Counted from the stretch's first letter, positions 50,160 to 59,262 are shown. The stretch is DNA of 64,000 nucleotides from Flavobacteriales bacterium (GCA_018402085.1 JAGYJM010000002.1:2929501-2993500); one strand, 5' to 3'. Numbers and translations: made by a program. Notes: generated by a model not told the origin, from the letters alone.

Positions 50160-52946
50160 ATGCTGACCAAGGATACCGACAAGAAACTCTTTCTGCTTGA
50201 CGCCTATGCGCTGATCTTTCGTGCTTACTATGCCTTCATTCGCAGCCCGCGGGTGAATTCGAAAGGATTGAACACCAGTGCTATGTTCGGCTTCACGAAC
50301 GCCGTGCTCGATGTGCTCAACAAAGAAGAGCCGAGCCACATCGCCGTGGTGTTTGATCCGCCCGATGAGACCTTCCGCTCGCAAGATTTTGCCGAGTACA
50401 AAGCCAACCGCGAAGAAACGCCTGAAGACATCAAGCTGTCAGTGCCTTACATCAAAGAAATCATGAAGGGCTTCGGCATTCCGGTGATTGAGGTCGCCGG
50501 ATTTGAGGCCGACGACGTGATTGGCGCCGTGGCCAAACGCGCTGAAAAAGAGGGCTACACCACCTACATGATGACCTCTGACAAAGACATGGGCCAGCTC
50601 GTGAGCGAGAATATCTTCATGTTCAAACCGGGCCGTCAGGGCAAGCCCGCAGAGGTGTGGGGCATCAATGAGGTCTGCGAACGTTACGGACTCGAGCGTC
50701 CGGAGCAAGTCATTGAAATCCTCGGGATGATGGGCGACAGCGTTGACAACATTCCGGGTATTCCGGGTATTGGCGAGAAAACCGCCATCAAGCTGGTGGG
50801 CAAGTACGGCAGCATAGAGGGCCTCTACGAGCACCTCGACGAGCTCAAAGGCAAGCAGAAAGAGAACGTTGAGAACCACAAAGAGCAGGCCTTTCTGTCG
50901 AAGAAGCTCGCGACCATCATCACCGATATCGAGTACGATTTCGACTTCGAAGACATGGAGCGCAGTGAGATGGACCGCGACCTGCTGCGCAAGGTGTTCG
51001 ATGACCTCGAGTTCCGCACCATGGCGCAGCGCGTGCTGGGCGAAGAAGCCAAGGCCGAAGGTGAGCAAATCAGTCTGTTCGGTGATACTGAAGCAGGTCA
51101 TGACGCCGCAAAAGCGGCGGATGTGCACGACCTCAAGACCTTGTTGGATTTAGACCACAACTATTCACTGGTCAACACCACCGATGAGATCAACGACCTC
51201 ATCGAGAAGCTCAAAAAAGCGGATGAATTCTGCTTCGACACCGAGACCTCTGAAATCGACCCCATCAACGCCGATATTGTCGGAATGAGCTTTGCCATTC
51301 AACCAGGCGAAGCGTGGTACGTCCCCGTGCTCGGATCAGAAGCCGAACGCACCAAGCGCCTGGAGCTCTTTTTACCGGTGTTCGAAGACAATGAAAAGAC
51401 GCTGATCGGACAAAACATCAAGTACGATTACAAGATCCTGATGCGCTACGGCATTGAACTGAAGAACAAGCTGTGGGATACGATGATCGCCCACTACCTC
51501 ATCAATCCGGAGCTCAAGCACGGCATGGACTACCTCGCCGAGAACTACCTGAACTACAAACCGGTGCCGATTGAAACATTGATTGGTAAAAAAGGCAAGA
51601 ACCAGGGCTCGATGGCCGACCTCCAACCCGAAGCCATCACCGAATACGCCTGCGAAGATGCCGACATCACGCTGCAGCTCAAGCAGAAGTTCGCCAAAGA
51701 GATGGACGCCGACCACCTCAAATCGCTCTTCTTCGACCTCGAGTTGCCGCTTTTGAAGGTGCTCGCCGATATGGAGCTCGAAGGGGTCAACATCGACTGC
51801 GACAACCTGCGTGCGTTCAGCAAAGAACTCAGCAAAGACATCGACCGCCTCGAAGCGGAGATCCATGAACTGGCAGGTGAAACCTTCAATGTGGATTCAC
51901 CCAAGCAGCTGGGTCCGATTCTCTTTGAAAAGATGGGCATTGGCAAGAATGTGCGCAAAACGAAGAGCGGCAACTACTCCACCGGTGAGGATGTACTTTC
52001 ACGTCACACAGATGAGCATCCAATCGTTTCAAAGATCCTGGAGTACCGTCAGGTGAAAAAACTGCGCTCGACCTATGTGGATCCGCTGCCTGAACTCGTG
52101 AGCGATCGCACCGGACGCCTCCACACGCAGTACATGCAAACGGTGGCCGCCACCGGACGACTAAGCTCGACGCATCCCAACCTGCAGAACATCCCCATCC
52201 GCACCGAACGCGGACGACTTATTCGCAAAGCGTTTATTCCGCGCGATGAGCACCATATTCTACTCGCGGCGGATTACAGCCAGGTAGAACTTCGTGTGAT
52301 TGCTGCGCTCAGTGGCGAAGAAAACATGATCAAGGCCTTTAACAAAGGACAAGACATTCACGCGGCGACGGCAGCGCGTGTCTTTGGTGTCGCTCCGGAT
52401 AAAGTAGACCGCGAAATGCGAAGCAAAGCGAAAGCAGTCAACTTCGGCATCATCTACGGTCAAGGGGCATTCGGACTCGCACAAAACCTCAACATCAAGC
52501 GGGGCGAGGCGAAAGAGATCATCGACAACTACTACGAGAAATTCCCGGGCCTCAAGCAGTACCAGGATGACAACATCAAGTTCGCCCGCGACAAGGGCTA
52601 CGTAGAGACCATTCTCGGGCGTCGCCGCTACCTGCCGGACATCACCTCAGGCAACGCGGTAGTACGCGGTTTCGCAGAACGCAACGCCATCAACGCGCCG
52701 ATTCAGGGCTCAGCCGCTGACATCATCAAGATTGCGATGAACAAGATTCACGAGCTCTTCAAAGAGAAACAGTTCCGCTCAAAAATGATCATGCAGGTAC
52801 ACGATGAACTGGTCTTTGACGCCCACGTTGAAGAACTCGAGACCGTTCGTCCGCTCATCGTCGAGGCCATGCAGAACGCTTATGAGCTCGCCGTACCATT
52901 GGCTGTCGATGTTGACACCGGAGAAAACTGGCTGGAGGCGCATTAA
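50160..52946 (+). CDS. polA: DNA polymerase I
   Basis: A 928-aa three-domain polymerase. The 5' nuclease domain covers about 1-300 (LLDAYALIFRAYYAF; GFEADDVIGAVA; GIPGIGEKTAIKLV). The 3'-5' proofreading exonuclease starts near 345 with an intact FDTETSEID motif. The polymerase domain has TGRLSSTHPNLQNIPIR, DYSQVELRVIAALS, KAVNFGIIYGQ and MQVHDELVFD, all intact. It fills gaps and removes RNA primers. A mini-hairpin (51105) encodes A-A-K-A-A-D at about residue 316, in the linker between nuclease and exonuclease. The stop codon overlaps that of the convergent modC gene. Confidence 0.97.
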   Translation: MLTKDTDKKLFLLDAYALIFRAYYAFIRSPRVNSKGLNTSAMFGFTNAVLDVLNKEEPSHIAVVFDPPDETFRSQDFAEYKANREETPEDIKLSVPYIKEIMKGFGIPVIEVAGFEADDVIGAVAKRAEKEGYTTYMMTSDKDMGQLVSENIFMFKPGRQGKPAEVWGINEVCERYGLERPEQVIEILGMMGDSVDNIPGIPGIGEKTAIKLVGKYGSIEGLYEHLDELKGKQKENVENHKEQAFLSKKLATIITDIEYDFDFEDMERSEMDRDLLRKVFDDLEFRTMAQRVLGEEAKAEGEQISLFGDTEAGHDAAKAADVHDLKTLLDLDHNYSLVNTTDEINDLIEKLKKADEFCFDTETSEIDPINADIVGMSFAIQPGEAWYVPVLGSEAERTKRLELFLPVFEDNEKTLIGQNIKYDYKILMRYGIELKNKLWDTMIAHYLINPELKHGMDYLAENYLNYKPVPIETLIGKKGKNQGSMADLQPEAITEYACEDADITLQLKQKFAKEMDADHLKSLFFDLELPLLKVLADMELEGVNIDCDNLRAFSKELSKDIDRLEAEIHELAGETFNVDSPKQLGPILFEKMGIGKNVRKTKSGNYSTGEDVLSRHTDEHPIVSKILEYRQVKKLRSTYVDPLPELVSDRTGRLHTQYMQTVAATGRLSSTHPNLQNIPIRTERGRLIRKAFIPRDEHHILLAADYSQVELRVIAALSGEENMIKAFNKGQDIHAATAARVFGVAPDKVDREMRSKAKAVNFGIIYGQGAFGLAQNLNIKRGEAKEIIDNYYEKFPGLKQYQDDNIKFARDKGYVETILGRRRYLPDITSGNAVVRGFAERNAINAPIQGSAADIIKIAMNKIHELFKEKQFRSKMIMQVHDELVFDAHVEELETVRPLIVEAMQNAYELAVPLAVDVDTGENWLEAH
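51105..51123 (+). repeat. mini-hairpin in polA linker
   Basis: GCCGC-AAAA-GCGGC-GGATG, identical to the dxs copy, coding A-A-K-A-A-D in sense. Confidence 0.8.
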
Positions 52947-53671
52947 TGGAGAAGCTGTCTTACATGGTTGGTGTAAGAATCTAGCGCTTCGGCACCCATT
53001 ACAGCGTGAACCGCTTCTTTTGCTTCAGTTGTCACAAATTCTCCATTTTCACTAAATACCAATATTTTATCCGCTAAATAGCTCAATTCAAAAATATCGT
53101 GACTGACCATGATGACTGTTTTATTCAAGTCATCTCTTATATTTCGGATAATTTCGTACATGGACATTTTCAAATGGATATCCAAGCTGCTAAATGGCTC
53201 ATCTAGCAGAATCACCTCCGAACCCATTGCTAATGCGCGACCAATGGCTACCCTCTTTTTTTGTCCGCCCGAGAGAGTATCCACCCTTCGCTTCGCCAAG
53301 TTTTCAATTCCTAACCTCGTCAGCACTTCCACACCCTCTTCCTGGCGACATTTTGGACAGCCGTACAAGACGTTCTTCAATACATTCAAGTTAGGAAACA
53401 GCGCATTATCTTGAAAAACATAAGCAATGCCTCTCTGCTGCGGTTTCAAGTTTTTCGTCAGCGCAGAGTCATAGAGGATTTTCTTAGCAACGCACAATCT
53501 CCCACTATCCGGCGTTGTTAATCCGGCAATCATTCGTAGTACAGTTGTTTTTCCTGCTCCTGACTTACCATATAACATAAGAATCTCACCTGCTCCAACT
53601 TTCGCTTCCACCTTCAGTGTGTGCACGCCATTTGAGCGTTCAATCTCTTTTATGAACTCAAACTCTATCAT
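52943..53671 (-). CDS. modC: molybdate ABC transporter ATPase
   Basis: A 242-aa ABC ATPase: Walker A GKSGAGKTT (36-44), signature LSGGQKKRVAIGRALA, Walker B VILLDEPFSSLD and the switch histidine in VSHD. It is shorter than classical ModC because the C-terminal TOBE/Mop molybdate-sensing domain is absent, so feedback inhibition of that kind is not expected. It is the last gene of the operon and overlaps modB by 4 bases. Its stop codon overlaps the convergent polA stop, leaving no room for a separate terminator between them. It should power molybdate or tungstate uptake with ModA and ModB. Confidence 0.85.
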   Translation of the reverse strand: MIEFEFIKEIERSNGVHTLKVEAKVGAGEILMLYGKSGAGKTTVLRMIAGLTTPDSGRLCVAKKILYDSALTKNLKPQQRGIAYVFQDNALFPNLNVLKNVLYGCPKCRQEEGVEVLTRLGIENLAKRRVDTLSGGQKKRVAIGRALAMGSEVILLDEPFSSLDIHLKMSMYEIIRNIRDDLNKTVIMVSHDIFELSYLADKILVFSENGEFVTTEAKEAVHAVMGAEALDSYTNHVRQLLH

Positions 53672-54369
53672 ATCTTTGACTTCAATAAGGCCCTTCTATT
53701 CAGGAAACTAACGAGGAATATGATTGAGAAAGACACTATAAAGAGAATGATACTGTAGAGATGTGCCCCTTTATAGTTCAATGCCTCCACTTGTTCCCAG
53801 ACAGCCAATGATGCAACTCTCGTCTTACCTGGAATGCTACCTCCAATCATTAAGACAACACCGAACTCTCCCAAGGTATGTGCCATGGTAAGCACCACAC
53901 CGCTAATGATGCTCGGCTTAACATTCGGTAAAAGCACCGTAAGAAAGGCATTAACTGAACCCCTTCCGTAAGTAGCGGCTGCTTCGGAATACGATTTGGG
54001 TAAGTTTGAGAGGCCAGCCAACACTGGTTGTAGCATAAACGGAAAACTGTATATTATTGAAGCAACTACCAAACCTCGGAAAGAGAAAATCAGGTCAAGA
54101 TTCACCGACCCCATTAGCCCTCCTAGAAAACTCGTAGGTGAGAAAATCAATAAAAGATAAAAACCCAACACTGTAGGCGGCAACACTATAGGGAGACTCA
54201 ATAGAGACTCCAATACCAACCTAAGCACCGGACGAGCATTCAGTATGAAATAGCTCACCGGCACAGCAATGACCAGCAATATTGCGGTGGTATACATAGC
54301 CAATTTCAAAGACAACCATAATGGAAGCCAATTAAGTTCCAAGAAACTGTCAATCACGGCACCATGCAT
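53668..54369 (-). CDS. modB: molybdate ABC transporter permease
   Basis: A 233-aa inner-membrane permease with about five to six helices. The segment LLSLPIVLPPTVLGFYLLLI is characteristic of ModB-type permeases, and EAAATYGRGSVNAFLTVLLP is the cytoplasmic EAA loop that contacts the ATPase. It overlaps modA by one base (TAATG) and modC by 4 bases. Substrate may be molybdate or tungstate; the permease alone cannot tell. Confidence 0.88.
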   Translation of the reverse strand: MHGAVIDSFLELNWLPLWLSLKLAMYTTAILLVIAVPVSYFILNARPVLRLVLESLLSLPIVLPPTVLGFYLLLIFSPTSFLGGLMGSVNLDLIFSFRGLVVASIIYSFPFMLQPVLAGLSNLPKSYSEAAATYGRGSVNAFLTVLLPNVKPSIISGVVLTMAHTLGEFGVVLMIGGSIPGKTRVASLAVWEQVEALNYKGAHLYSIILFIVSFSIIFLVSFLNRRALLKSKI

Positions 54370-55160
54370 TACTTGTAACCATGACTATTCAGAATTTCTC
54401 GAGCTCGCGGATCCTCGAGAAGAAAGGTGAAAAACTTCTCTGCTTCTATTTTGTCATTAAGGACAGCACCTCCCTGCTTCACCGTGTATTCTGACAACTC
54501 AAACCACTTACCTACCCCTTTAAGTTGCTCAGCAAGCACCACAGACTTGGCAGTAAACCCTATATCGACTGATCCTGACTCAATGTACTGAGTGGTCTGT
54601 GCGATACTAGAACCTATACGGAGTTTGTTTTCTATCTTGTTATAAAGATTAAGATTCGTAAGATAAGATTTGGCAGCTGATCCGTAAGGGGCCGTGACCG
54701 GGTCTGCGATTGCGATTGACTTCACCATTTTTGAGGTCCAGAGACTATCAAGCCTATCCTCATTCAGTTCAATATTATCTTTTGCAGTCCAGACCACTAG
54801 CGCTCCCTCGGCATACTGGCTCTCCTTTATAATTGGAACACCTTTTTGTCTCAGATATTCGCATTTCGCCATGTCTGCGGAAAGGAATACATCATAAGAT
54901 GCACCAAACTCAATTTGTGCAGTGAGCTTCCCAGATGCGTTGTAAACCGGCTCAATTCGCAAACCGACATTCTCCTTCTCAAATTCGGCTATAATTTCAT
55001 CCAACGCAAAACGTGTGCTCGCGGCAGCGGCAACACTGACAACGGCCGTCGACCCATCATTCTCAGCGCGCTTATTCTGTTGCAATTCCGGCGTGTCGAC
55101 GCAGCCACCGAACATGAACAGAACAACCCAAAACAAATGAACAGTATATTTATTAATCAT
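54369..55160 (-). CDS. modA: molybdate-binding lipoprotein
   Basis: A 263-aa binding protein. The N-terminus carries a lipoprotein signal with lipobox FGGC (Cys 20), so it is anchored to a membrane facing the periplasm. The binding fold is ModA-like: VAAAASTRFALDEIIAEFEK, then YNASGKLTAQIEFGASYDVF and LSADM, where the serine pair and backbone groups normally hold the oxyanion. The hinge segment VTAPYGSAAKSYL is also typical. It delivers molybdate or tungstate to ModB. It overlaps the ABC-2 permease gene by 4 bases upstream. Confidence 0.9.
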   Translation of the reverse strand: MINKYTVHLFWVVLFMFGGCVDTPELQQNKRAENDGSTAVVSVAAAASTRFALDEIIAEFEKENVGLRIEPVYNASGKLTAQIEFGASYDVFLSADMAKCEYLRQKGVPIIKESQYAEGALVVWTAKDNIELNEDRLDSLWTSKMVKSIAIADPVTAPYGSAAKSYLTNLNLYNKIENKLRIGSSIAQTTQYIESGSVDIGFTAKSVVLAEQLKGVGKWFELSEYTVKQGGAVLNDKIEAEKFFTFLLEDPRAREILNSHGYK

Positions 55161-55930
55161 AAATTCTCCAGTTTATTTCTGATAAATAAATTCAACACAA
55201 TAGTTACTAAAAACAAAAAAACGATGACCAACCAATTTATCACAAGCTCATTTGAACTCACCAATGAACGACCAGCGCTCACGAACACGGACAATAGATT
55301 AATTTCTGCCAAATACCCTAGCCACCCATTCAAGCCCCGATCAGGCATAACAATTGTACTTGTAAAAATCAATGGTAAGTTGAATAAATTTACAAATACA
55401 GACACATACTCCTGTCTTTTTGCCCATATTGCTATTAGACCGGAAAGACTTACATAAAATATACCAAACGGAATATATATTCCGGTAATCACGACAATAT
55501 CCCAGAAGTTAATATACTCAATTGGCATCAAGCCATACGCAATGAGCATTACTACTAAAGATTGCACCCCAGACCTTACTACATCAAAAGCCATCTTCCC
55601 TAAAAATACAGCCTGTGGCGCCAAAGAATTAGTTCTAACCCTATCTAAAACTCCGAACTGTAGATCCCGGATGACACTTATGGCTGTTTGGGAGCTCACA
55701 AATACAAATGACATCAACCCTATACCAGGAATTAGATAATCTCCTACTGCCCCGTCACTTTCTCCTCCAAATCGACTTAGAACTGCTACGTACAAAAAAA
55801 ACGTCCAGAGTAGAGGTTGAAAAAAACTCAATATTAAGTGTAGTGGCCTCTCCAATACACCTCGCAGACCTCTTGAAAAACCTGCAATAAAAATTATGAG
55901 AATCCATCTATTCGGCATTACGTTCAACAT
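55157..55930 (-). CDS. ABC-2 type transporter permease
   Basis: A 257-aa membrane protein with six predicted helices and an ABC-2 layout. The segment MSFVFVSSQTAISVIRDLQF, with GVLDRVRTNSLAP, is the conserved ABC-2 region after helix 2, typical of small exporter permeases of drug or polysaccharide type. It overlaps its ATPase gene by 23 bases and modA by 4. In this operon it might export something connected with metal handling or move a lipid or peptide; no substrate can be read. It clearly belongs with the ATPase encoded just upstream. Confidence 0.8.
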   Translation of the reverse strand: MLNVMPNRWILIIFIAGFSRGLRGVLERPLHLILSFFQPLLWTFFLYVAVLSRFGGESDGAVGDYLIPGIGLMSFVFVSSQTAISVIRDLQFGVLDRVRTNSLAPQAVFLGKMAFDVVRSGVQSLVVMLIAYGLMPIEYINFWDIVVITGIYIPFGIFYVSLSGLIAIWAKRQEYVSVFVNLFNLPLIFTSTIVMPDRGLNGWLGYLAEINLLSVFVSAGRSLVSSNELVINWLVIVFLFLVTIVLNLFIRNKLENL

Positions 55931-56861
55931 ACTCGTTCAACAAACTCTTGAGATTCATTTCAAGGCCTGGCGGGTACTCTGACAGTGATTTAACGAACCC
56001 AGCCTCCAGCCAGGGTCGGATTGTCTTTCTCACCGATTCAGGCACCTCAGTGACATATCGTATTCTTTGCCTTCTGGAATGAAACGAAGGAAATGACGGA
56101 TCTGCGGCATTCAAATCGTTCACAAAAAGGTTCCATTGCTCGTTTGAGAGGACACCAAGTTCAATGCCAAGGTACGTACCAGCCTCAACTGCAGGGATCT
56201 CCTTCATATCTCCACAATAGAGTAAATTTCCTCCATGCATTAAACACACGTCATCTACAATGCTCTCCAGTAGATCTATGCGATGCGAACACAACACTAC
56301 ACTTCGTCGTTCTGTTGACACTAACTCCGCCATCACATCGAGCAAATTCCTGAGATACTTTGAATCAAGACCTTGAAACGGCTCATCCAGCAAAAGGAAG
56401 TTAGGTTGAGCTAAACACGATGCAATCAAATGAACTCTCCTCTTTTGCCCGCCTGATAATTTTCGGATGCATCTCGCTTCCAATTCGGACCAACCAAATG
56501 CATCGCCTATTCTGAGAAGTTCCTTTTTGATCTCTTTCCTGCTTACCCCTGCCATACCTGCGCAGAAAAGCACGAATGAGCTTACCCGCATATCTCTGTC
56601 AAGCTGAAACTCCTGAGACACCAGTTGAGCGTGAATATTCCTGAACGACTTTAAACTTGATCGTTCAACTCCATTATGTTCAACGAAGCCTTTTTTGAGA
56701 GGCACATCACCCATTAGGGCTTTCAGCAAAGTTGATTTCCCCGCACCATTCTCTCCTGTCAGCCCCACTATTCTATTGAAACCAAATTGCCCTGAGACTC
56801 CACCCAGGGCAATTCGGTTTTTATAATGAACAGTTAAATCTTTAAATGCAATACCACTCAT
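55908..56861 (-). CDS. ABC transporter ATPase paired with the ABC-2 permease
   Basis: A 317-aa ATPase: Walker A GENGAGKSTLLKAL (36-49), signature KLSGGQKRRVHLIASCLAQP, Walker B FLLLDEPFQGLDS, switch histidine in LCSHRIDLLES. The C-terminal 90 residues form an extension common in ABC-2 type exporters' ATPases. It overlaps the mosA gene by 4 bases and the permease by 23 bases, and works with the latter. The operon thus encodes two different ABC systems, one for uptake (Mod) and one of unknown direction. Confidence 0.82.
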   Translation of the reverse strand: MSGIAFKDLTVHYKNRIALGGVSGQFGFNRIVGLTGENGAGKSTLLKALMGDVPLKKGFVEHNGVERSSLKSFRNIHAQLVSQEFQLDRDMRVSSFVLFCAGMAGVSRKEIKKELLRIGDAFGWSELEARCIRKLSGGQKRRVHLIASCLAQPNFLLLDEPFQGLDSKYLRNLLDVMAELVSTERRSVVLCSHRIDLLESIVDDVCLMHGGNLLYCGDMKEIPAVEAGTYLGIELGVLSNEQWNLFVNDLNAADPSFPSFHSRRQRIRYVTEVPESVRKTIRPWLEAGFVKSLSEYPPGLEMNLKSLLNEYVERNAE

Positions 56862-57682
56862 TCAAGGCGTATGATAGTACCCACATGCTCACCTTCGAGC
56901 GCTCTTTCAAGCAACTCTGGTTTAGCCCCATTAATGATCTGGAATTCTTTAAGAAGACGGTTGTTCTTCATGATATCCAAGATCACCCTGTCAAATGGCA
57001 AGGTTGGGAGGTTCATTTCTACCAGCTCCTTGTAGGTTATCTCCGGAATAAACTTAGCGTCATCATGGGTTTTGGGGTCTTTATCATAGAGCCCATCCAC
57101 ATCTTTAACCAAGGTTAATGAATCTACCCCAAATGCTTCAGCTAAGAGAAAACATCCTGCGTCTGTGCGGTGTGGCGGGATACGTCCTTCTTTTGGCGGA
57201 TGTTCCCAAAGCGAATAAGGAGGAACACCGTTGTAGACAACCCCAGGAACACTGTTAATGAACAGCGGTAGGAGGTGCCCAAAAATTTCAGGCGGAATCG
57301 CAACTACTCCGTATGGCGCGAGTAACGAGCCAATTATATGAGCATTTCCTAAAGCGTCAGTCATTGAAATCTGCGAAAGCACACCCGCCGGCAACCCTAG
57401 ATCCACACCTACGGAAAAAACATGTTTGCTTCGCGCGCCACCACCTGCGCTGAAAATAATGCGATGTTTCTCTAAGGCTCTTCCTGCAACCTCCATTAAA
57501 GGGTAAGTTAATTCCCTGCCTTTGTCGAGAATTGAGCTTGCGCCTATTTTCACTACTTTAACATCAGGGAGCATACGCACGGTTGGCGCCTCTTTCCCCC
57601 CTGTTTTATTCATTGTATCCCTGTTCAACAAGCTCTCCCGCATCAGCATGGAGCTTAAGTGAAATCTTTTATCTGAACTCAT
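56858..57682 (-). CDS. mosA: molybdenum storage protein subunit, MosA-like
   Basis: A 274-aa amino-acid-kinase-fold protein. VVKIGASSILDKGRE, the glycine-rich GGGARSKHVFSVGVDLGLPA and EGRIPPHRTDAGCFLLAEAF closely follow the alpha subunit of the Azotobacter molybdenum storage protein as I remember it, including DVDGLYDKDPK for nucleotide binding and a C-terminal GEHVGTIIR. The storage protein is a hetero-hexamer that uses ATP to pack polyoxomolybdate clusters. In the loop before RIPPHR the proteobacterial subunit has a His-rich stretch; here it is YSLWEHPPKEG, with one histidine, so cluster ligands may differ. It is 12 bases downstream of the MosB-like gene. Confidence 0.82.
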   Translation of the reverse strand: MSSDKRFHLSSMLMRESLLNRDTMNKTGGKEAPTVRMLPDVKVVKIGASSILDKGRELTYPLMEVAGRALEKHRIIFSAGGGARSKHVFSVGVDLGLPAGVLSQISMTDALGNAHIIGSLLAPYGVVAIPPEIFGHLLPLFINSVPGVVYNGVPPYSLWEHPPKEGRIPPHRTDAGCFLLAEAFGVDSLTLVKDVDGLYDKDPKTHDDAKFIPEITYKELVEMNLPTLPFDRVILDIMKNNRLLKEFQIINGAKPELLERALEGEHVGTIIRLE

Positions 57683-57694
57683 CTGTTTCCTGTA

Positions 57695-58507
57695 TTAGTC
57701 TGCTGTTATTATTGTACCCACATGCTCACCATTCAGAGCCTTGGTAATATTTCCAGGCACCAAGCCATTGATTATCTGTATAGACCGTCTGCTTTCGGCT
57801 GACTTCATCATTTCAAGAACCTCCCGCTCTACAACAACGTCGTTCAAGTCCATTTCTTCTAGTTCTGAAACAGTGGCTTTCGGGATAAATTTAGCATTCT
57901 TATTCTTCTTTGGATCATCCGTGTAGAGGCCATTCTCATCTTTGATGTAAATCATACTTTTCGTTCCAAACACCTCTGAAATAAGATATGAGCCAGTATC
58001 TGTTCTGTGCGGAGGGATTCTGCCATGGTCAGGATTTCGCTGCCAGAAAATGTATGGCGGCATACCAAAGAACACGACCGCATTTCTCTCTGCAAGATAA
58101 AGAGGTAACTGCGGAAACTGGATCGGTTCAATGAAAGGGATACCGTGTTTTGCCATCAAAAAATGGATCATTCGGGCATTTTGCATACTGACAAAGGTTC
58201 CTAATACGCTTAAGACTCCTGTTGGCATGCCGAGGTCAGCCCCAACGCTGTATGCGTGGCGGGCGCGTGTACCAGCACCTGTACCAATAATGATTTTGTG
58301 GCTGTCAAGGTTCTCGGTAATCTCTTCCAAGATGGGATACACCGCATTTCTGCCTCTGTCAATAATGCTTTGCCCACCAATTTTGACCACTTGGGCGTGA
58401 GGAAGGATTTTCAGAACAGGCTGCTCTGAAGTTTGCTTGATCAACTCAGAGTCATTCAAGTTACCTTGAATCAGATCTTGACCAAGTTTGGTTAGTAGTT
58501 CGTTCAT
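57695..58507 (-). CDS. mosB: molybdenum storage protein subunit, MosB-like
   Basis: A 270-aa amino-acid-kinase-fold protein very like the beta subunit of the molybdenum storage protein: ILPHAQVVKIGGQSIIDRGR, IIIGTGAGTRARHAYSVGAD, LGMPTGVL, LMAKHGIPFIEP, VVFFGMPPYIFWQR, GRIPPHRTDTGSYL, KDENGLYTDDPKK and a final NGLVPGNITKALNGEHVGTI. The glycine-rich loops and the nucleotide-binding lysine are intact, so it should bind ATP. Residue spacing matches the beta subunit throughout, and the AKHGIP and PPHRTD motifs that line the cluster cavity are kept. It overlaps the methyltransferase gene by 4 bases. UMP kinase is a related family but lacks the PPHR motif. Confidence 0.85.
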   Translation of the reverse strand: MNELLTKLGQDLIQGNLNDSELIKQTSEQPVLKILPHAQVVKIGGQSIIDRGRNAVYPILEEITENLDSHKIIIGTGAGTRARHAYSVGADLGMPTGVLSVLGTFVSMQNARMIHFLMAKHGIPFIEPIQFPQLPLYLAERNAVVFFGMPPYIFWQRNPDHGRIPPHRTDTGSYLISEVFGTKSMIYIKDENGLYTDDPKKNKNAKFIPKATVSELEEMDLNDVVVEREVLEMMKSAESRRSIQIINGLVPGNITKALNGEHVGTIITAD

Positions 58508-59262
58508 ATTAATAATTGTTGTTTAGTATATACTTTACAGTGCAGGTGAACCGTTTCTACCTGCTCTTCATCCAGACTCCATTCTTCGTTCAACACCGTT
58601 TGCTCAGTCAGTCGGATTACTTTTTCTTTCAGCTCTTCGGATACCACCGCACCCATTATCCCGTCTTTAAGGAGCCATGACTCTAACATTTGGCGCAAGG
58701 TAAAAGACTCGACCCAGCTACCTACCGTAAATTCGATGAACCCCCACCCTTGTGTCTTAAGATGCGCATCTAGGGCCTTTTTCTTACCTGCTGTCGTCGC
58801 CACACCGTGATCACGAAGCCTATCCCTCAACTCCCGTTTAATGAAGTTTCTTTGACTTTCCTTCGGTCGCTTTACGTCTACCATGACAAGCATGCCAGAC
58901 TCATCGAGCAATCTATCCGCTTCAGCTACCAGCGTGCTTGCGTCCATTAAGTGAAAAACTCGAACTCCAAGAATGACATCCACCGCTTTTTCTATCGGCC
59001 ACCTGGCACCTGAATAATAAGAAACTAAGTTCTGACCAAGAAGCTTATTGGTAGCTTCACACATCGCCAATGACGTTTCAAGGCCTCTGTAATCCACCCC
59101 CTTTCGGATCAATGCCTTAGCAACGTGCCCTGCACCCGGTCCTGCTTCGAGTACTTTCGGATTGGGATGTACTGACGTGATCCATTCTACCAACCCTTCG
59201 ATTGCATGAGTCGGCAACGCCTTTTCTCCCTTGAACTTGTATACCTCTTTATCGAAATTCAC
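58504..59262 (-). CDS. SAM-dependent methyltransferase of the molybdenum operon
   Basis: A 252-aa class I methyltransferase. Motif I is VLEAGPGAGHVAKALI (residues about 35-50), the acidic end of strand 2 is YRGLETS, and VILGVRVFHLMDA is the post-motif. The C-terminal half (LRDHGVATTAGKKKALDAHL and the FTLRQMLESWLLKD region) is unusual and may bind the substrate. It overlaps both neighbours by 4 bases, so it is part of the unit. It might modify a metallophore, a protein or a small ligand; there is no evidence for any one of these. Confidence 0.75.
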   Translation of the reverse strand: MNFDKEVYKFKGEKALPTHAIEGLVEWITSVHPNPKVLEAGPGAGHVAKALIRKGVDYRGLETSLAMCEATNKLLGQNLVSYYSGARWPIEKAVDVILGVRVFHLMDASTLVAEADRLLDESGMLVMVDVKRPKESQRNFIKRELRDRLRDHGVATTAGKKKALDAHLKTQGWGFIEFTVGSWVESFTLRQMLESWLLKDGIMGAVVSEELKEKVIRLTEQTVLNEEWSLDEEQVETVHLHCKVYTKQQLLI

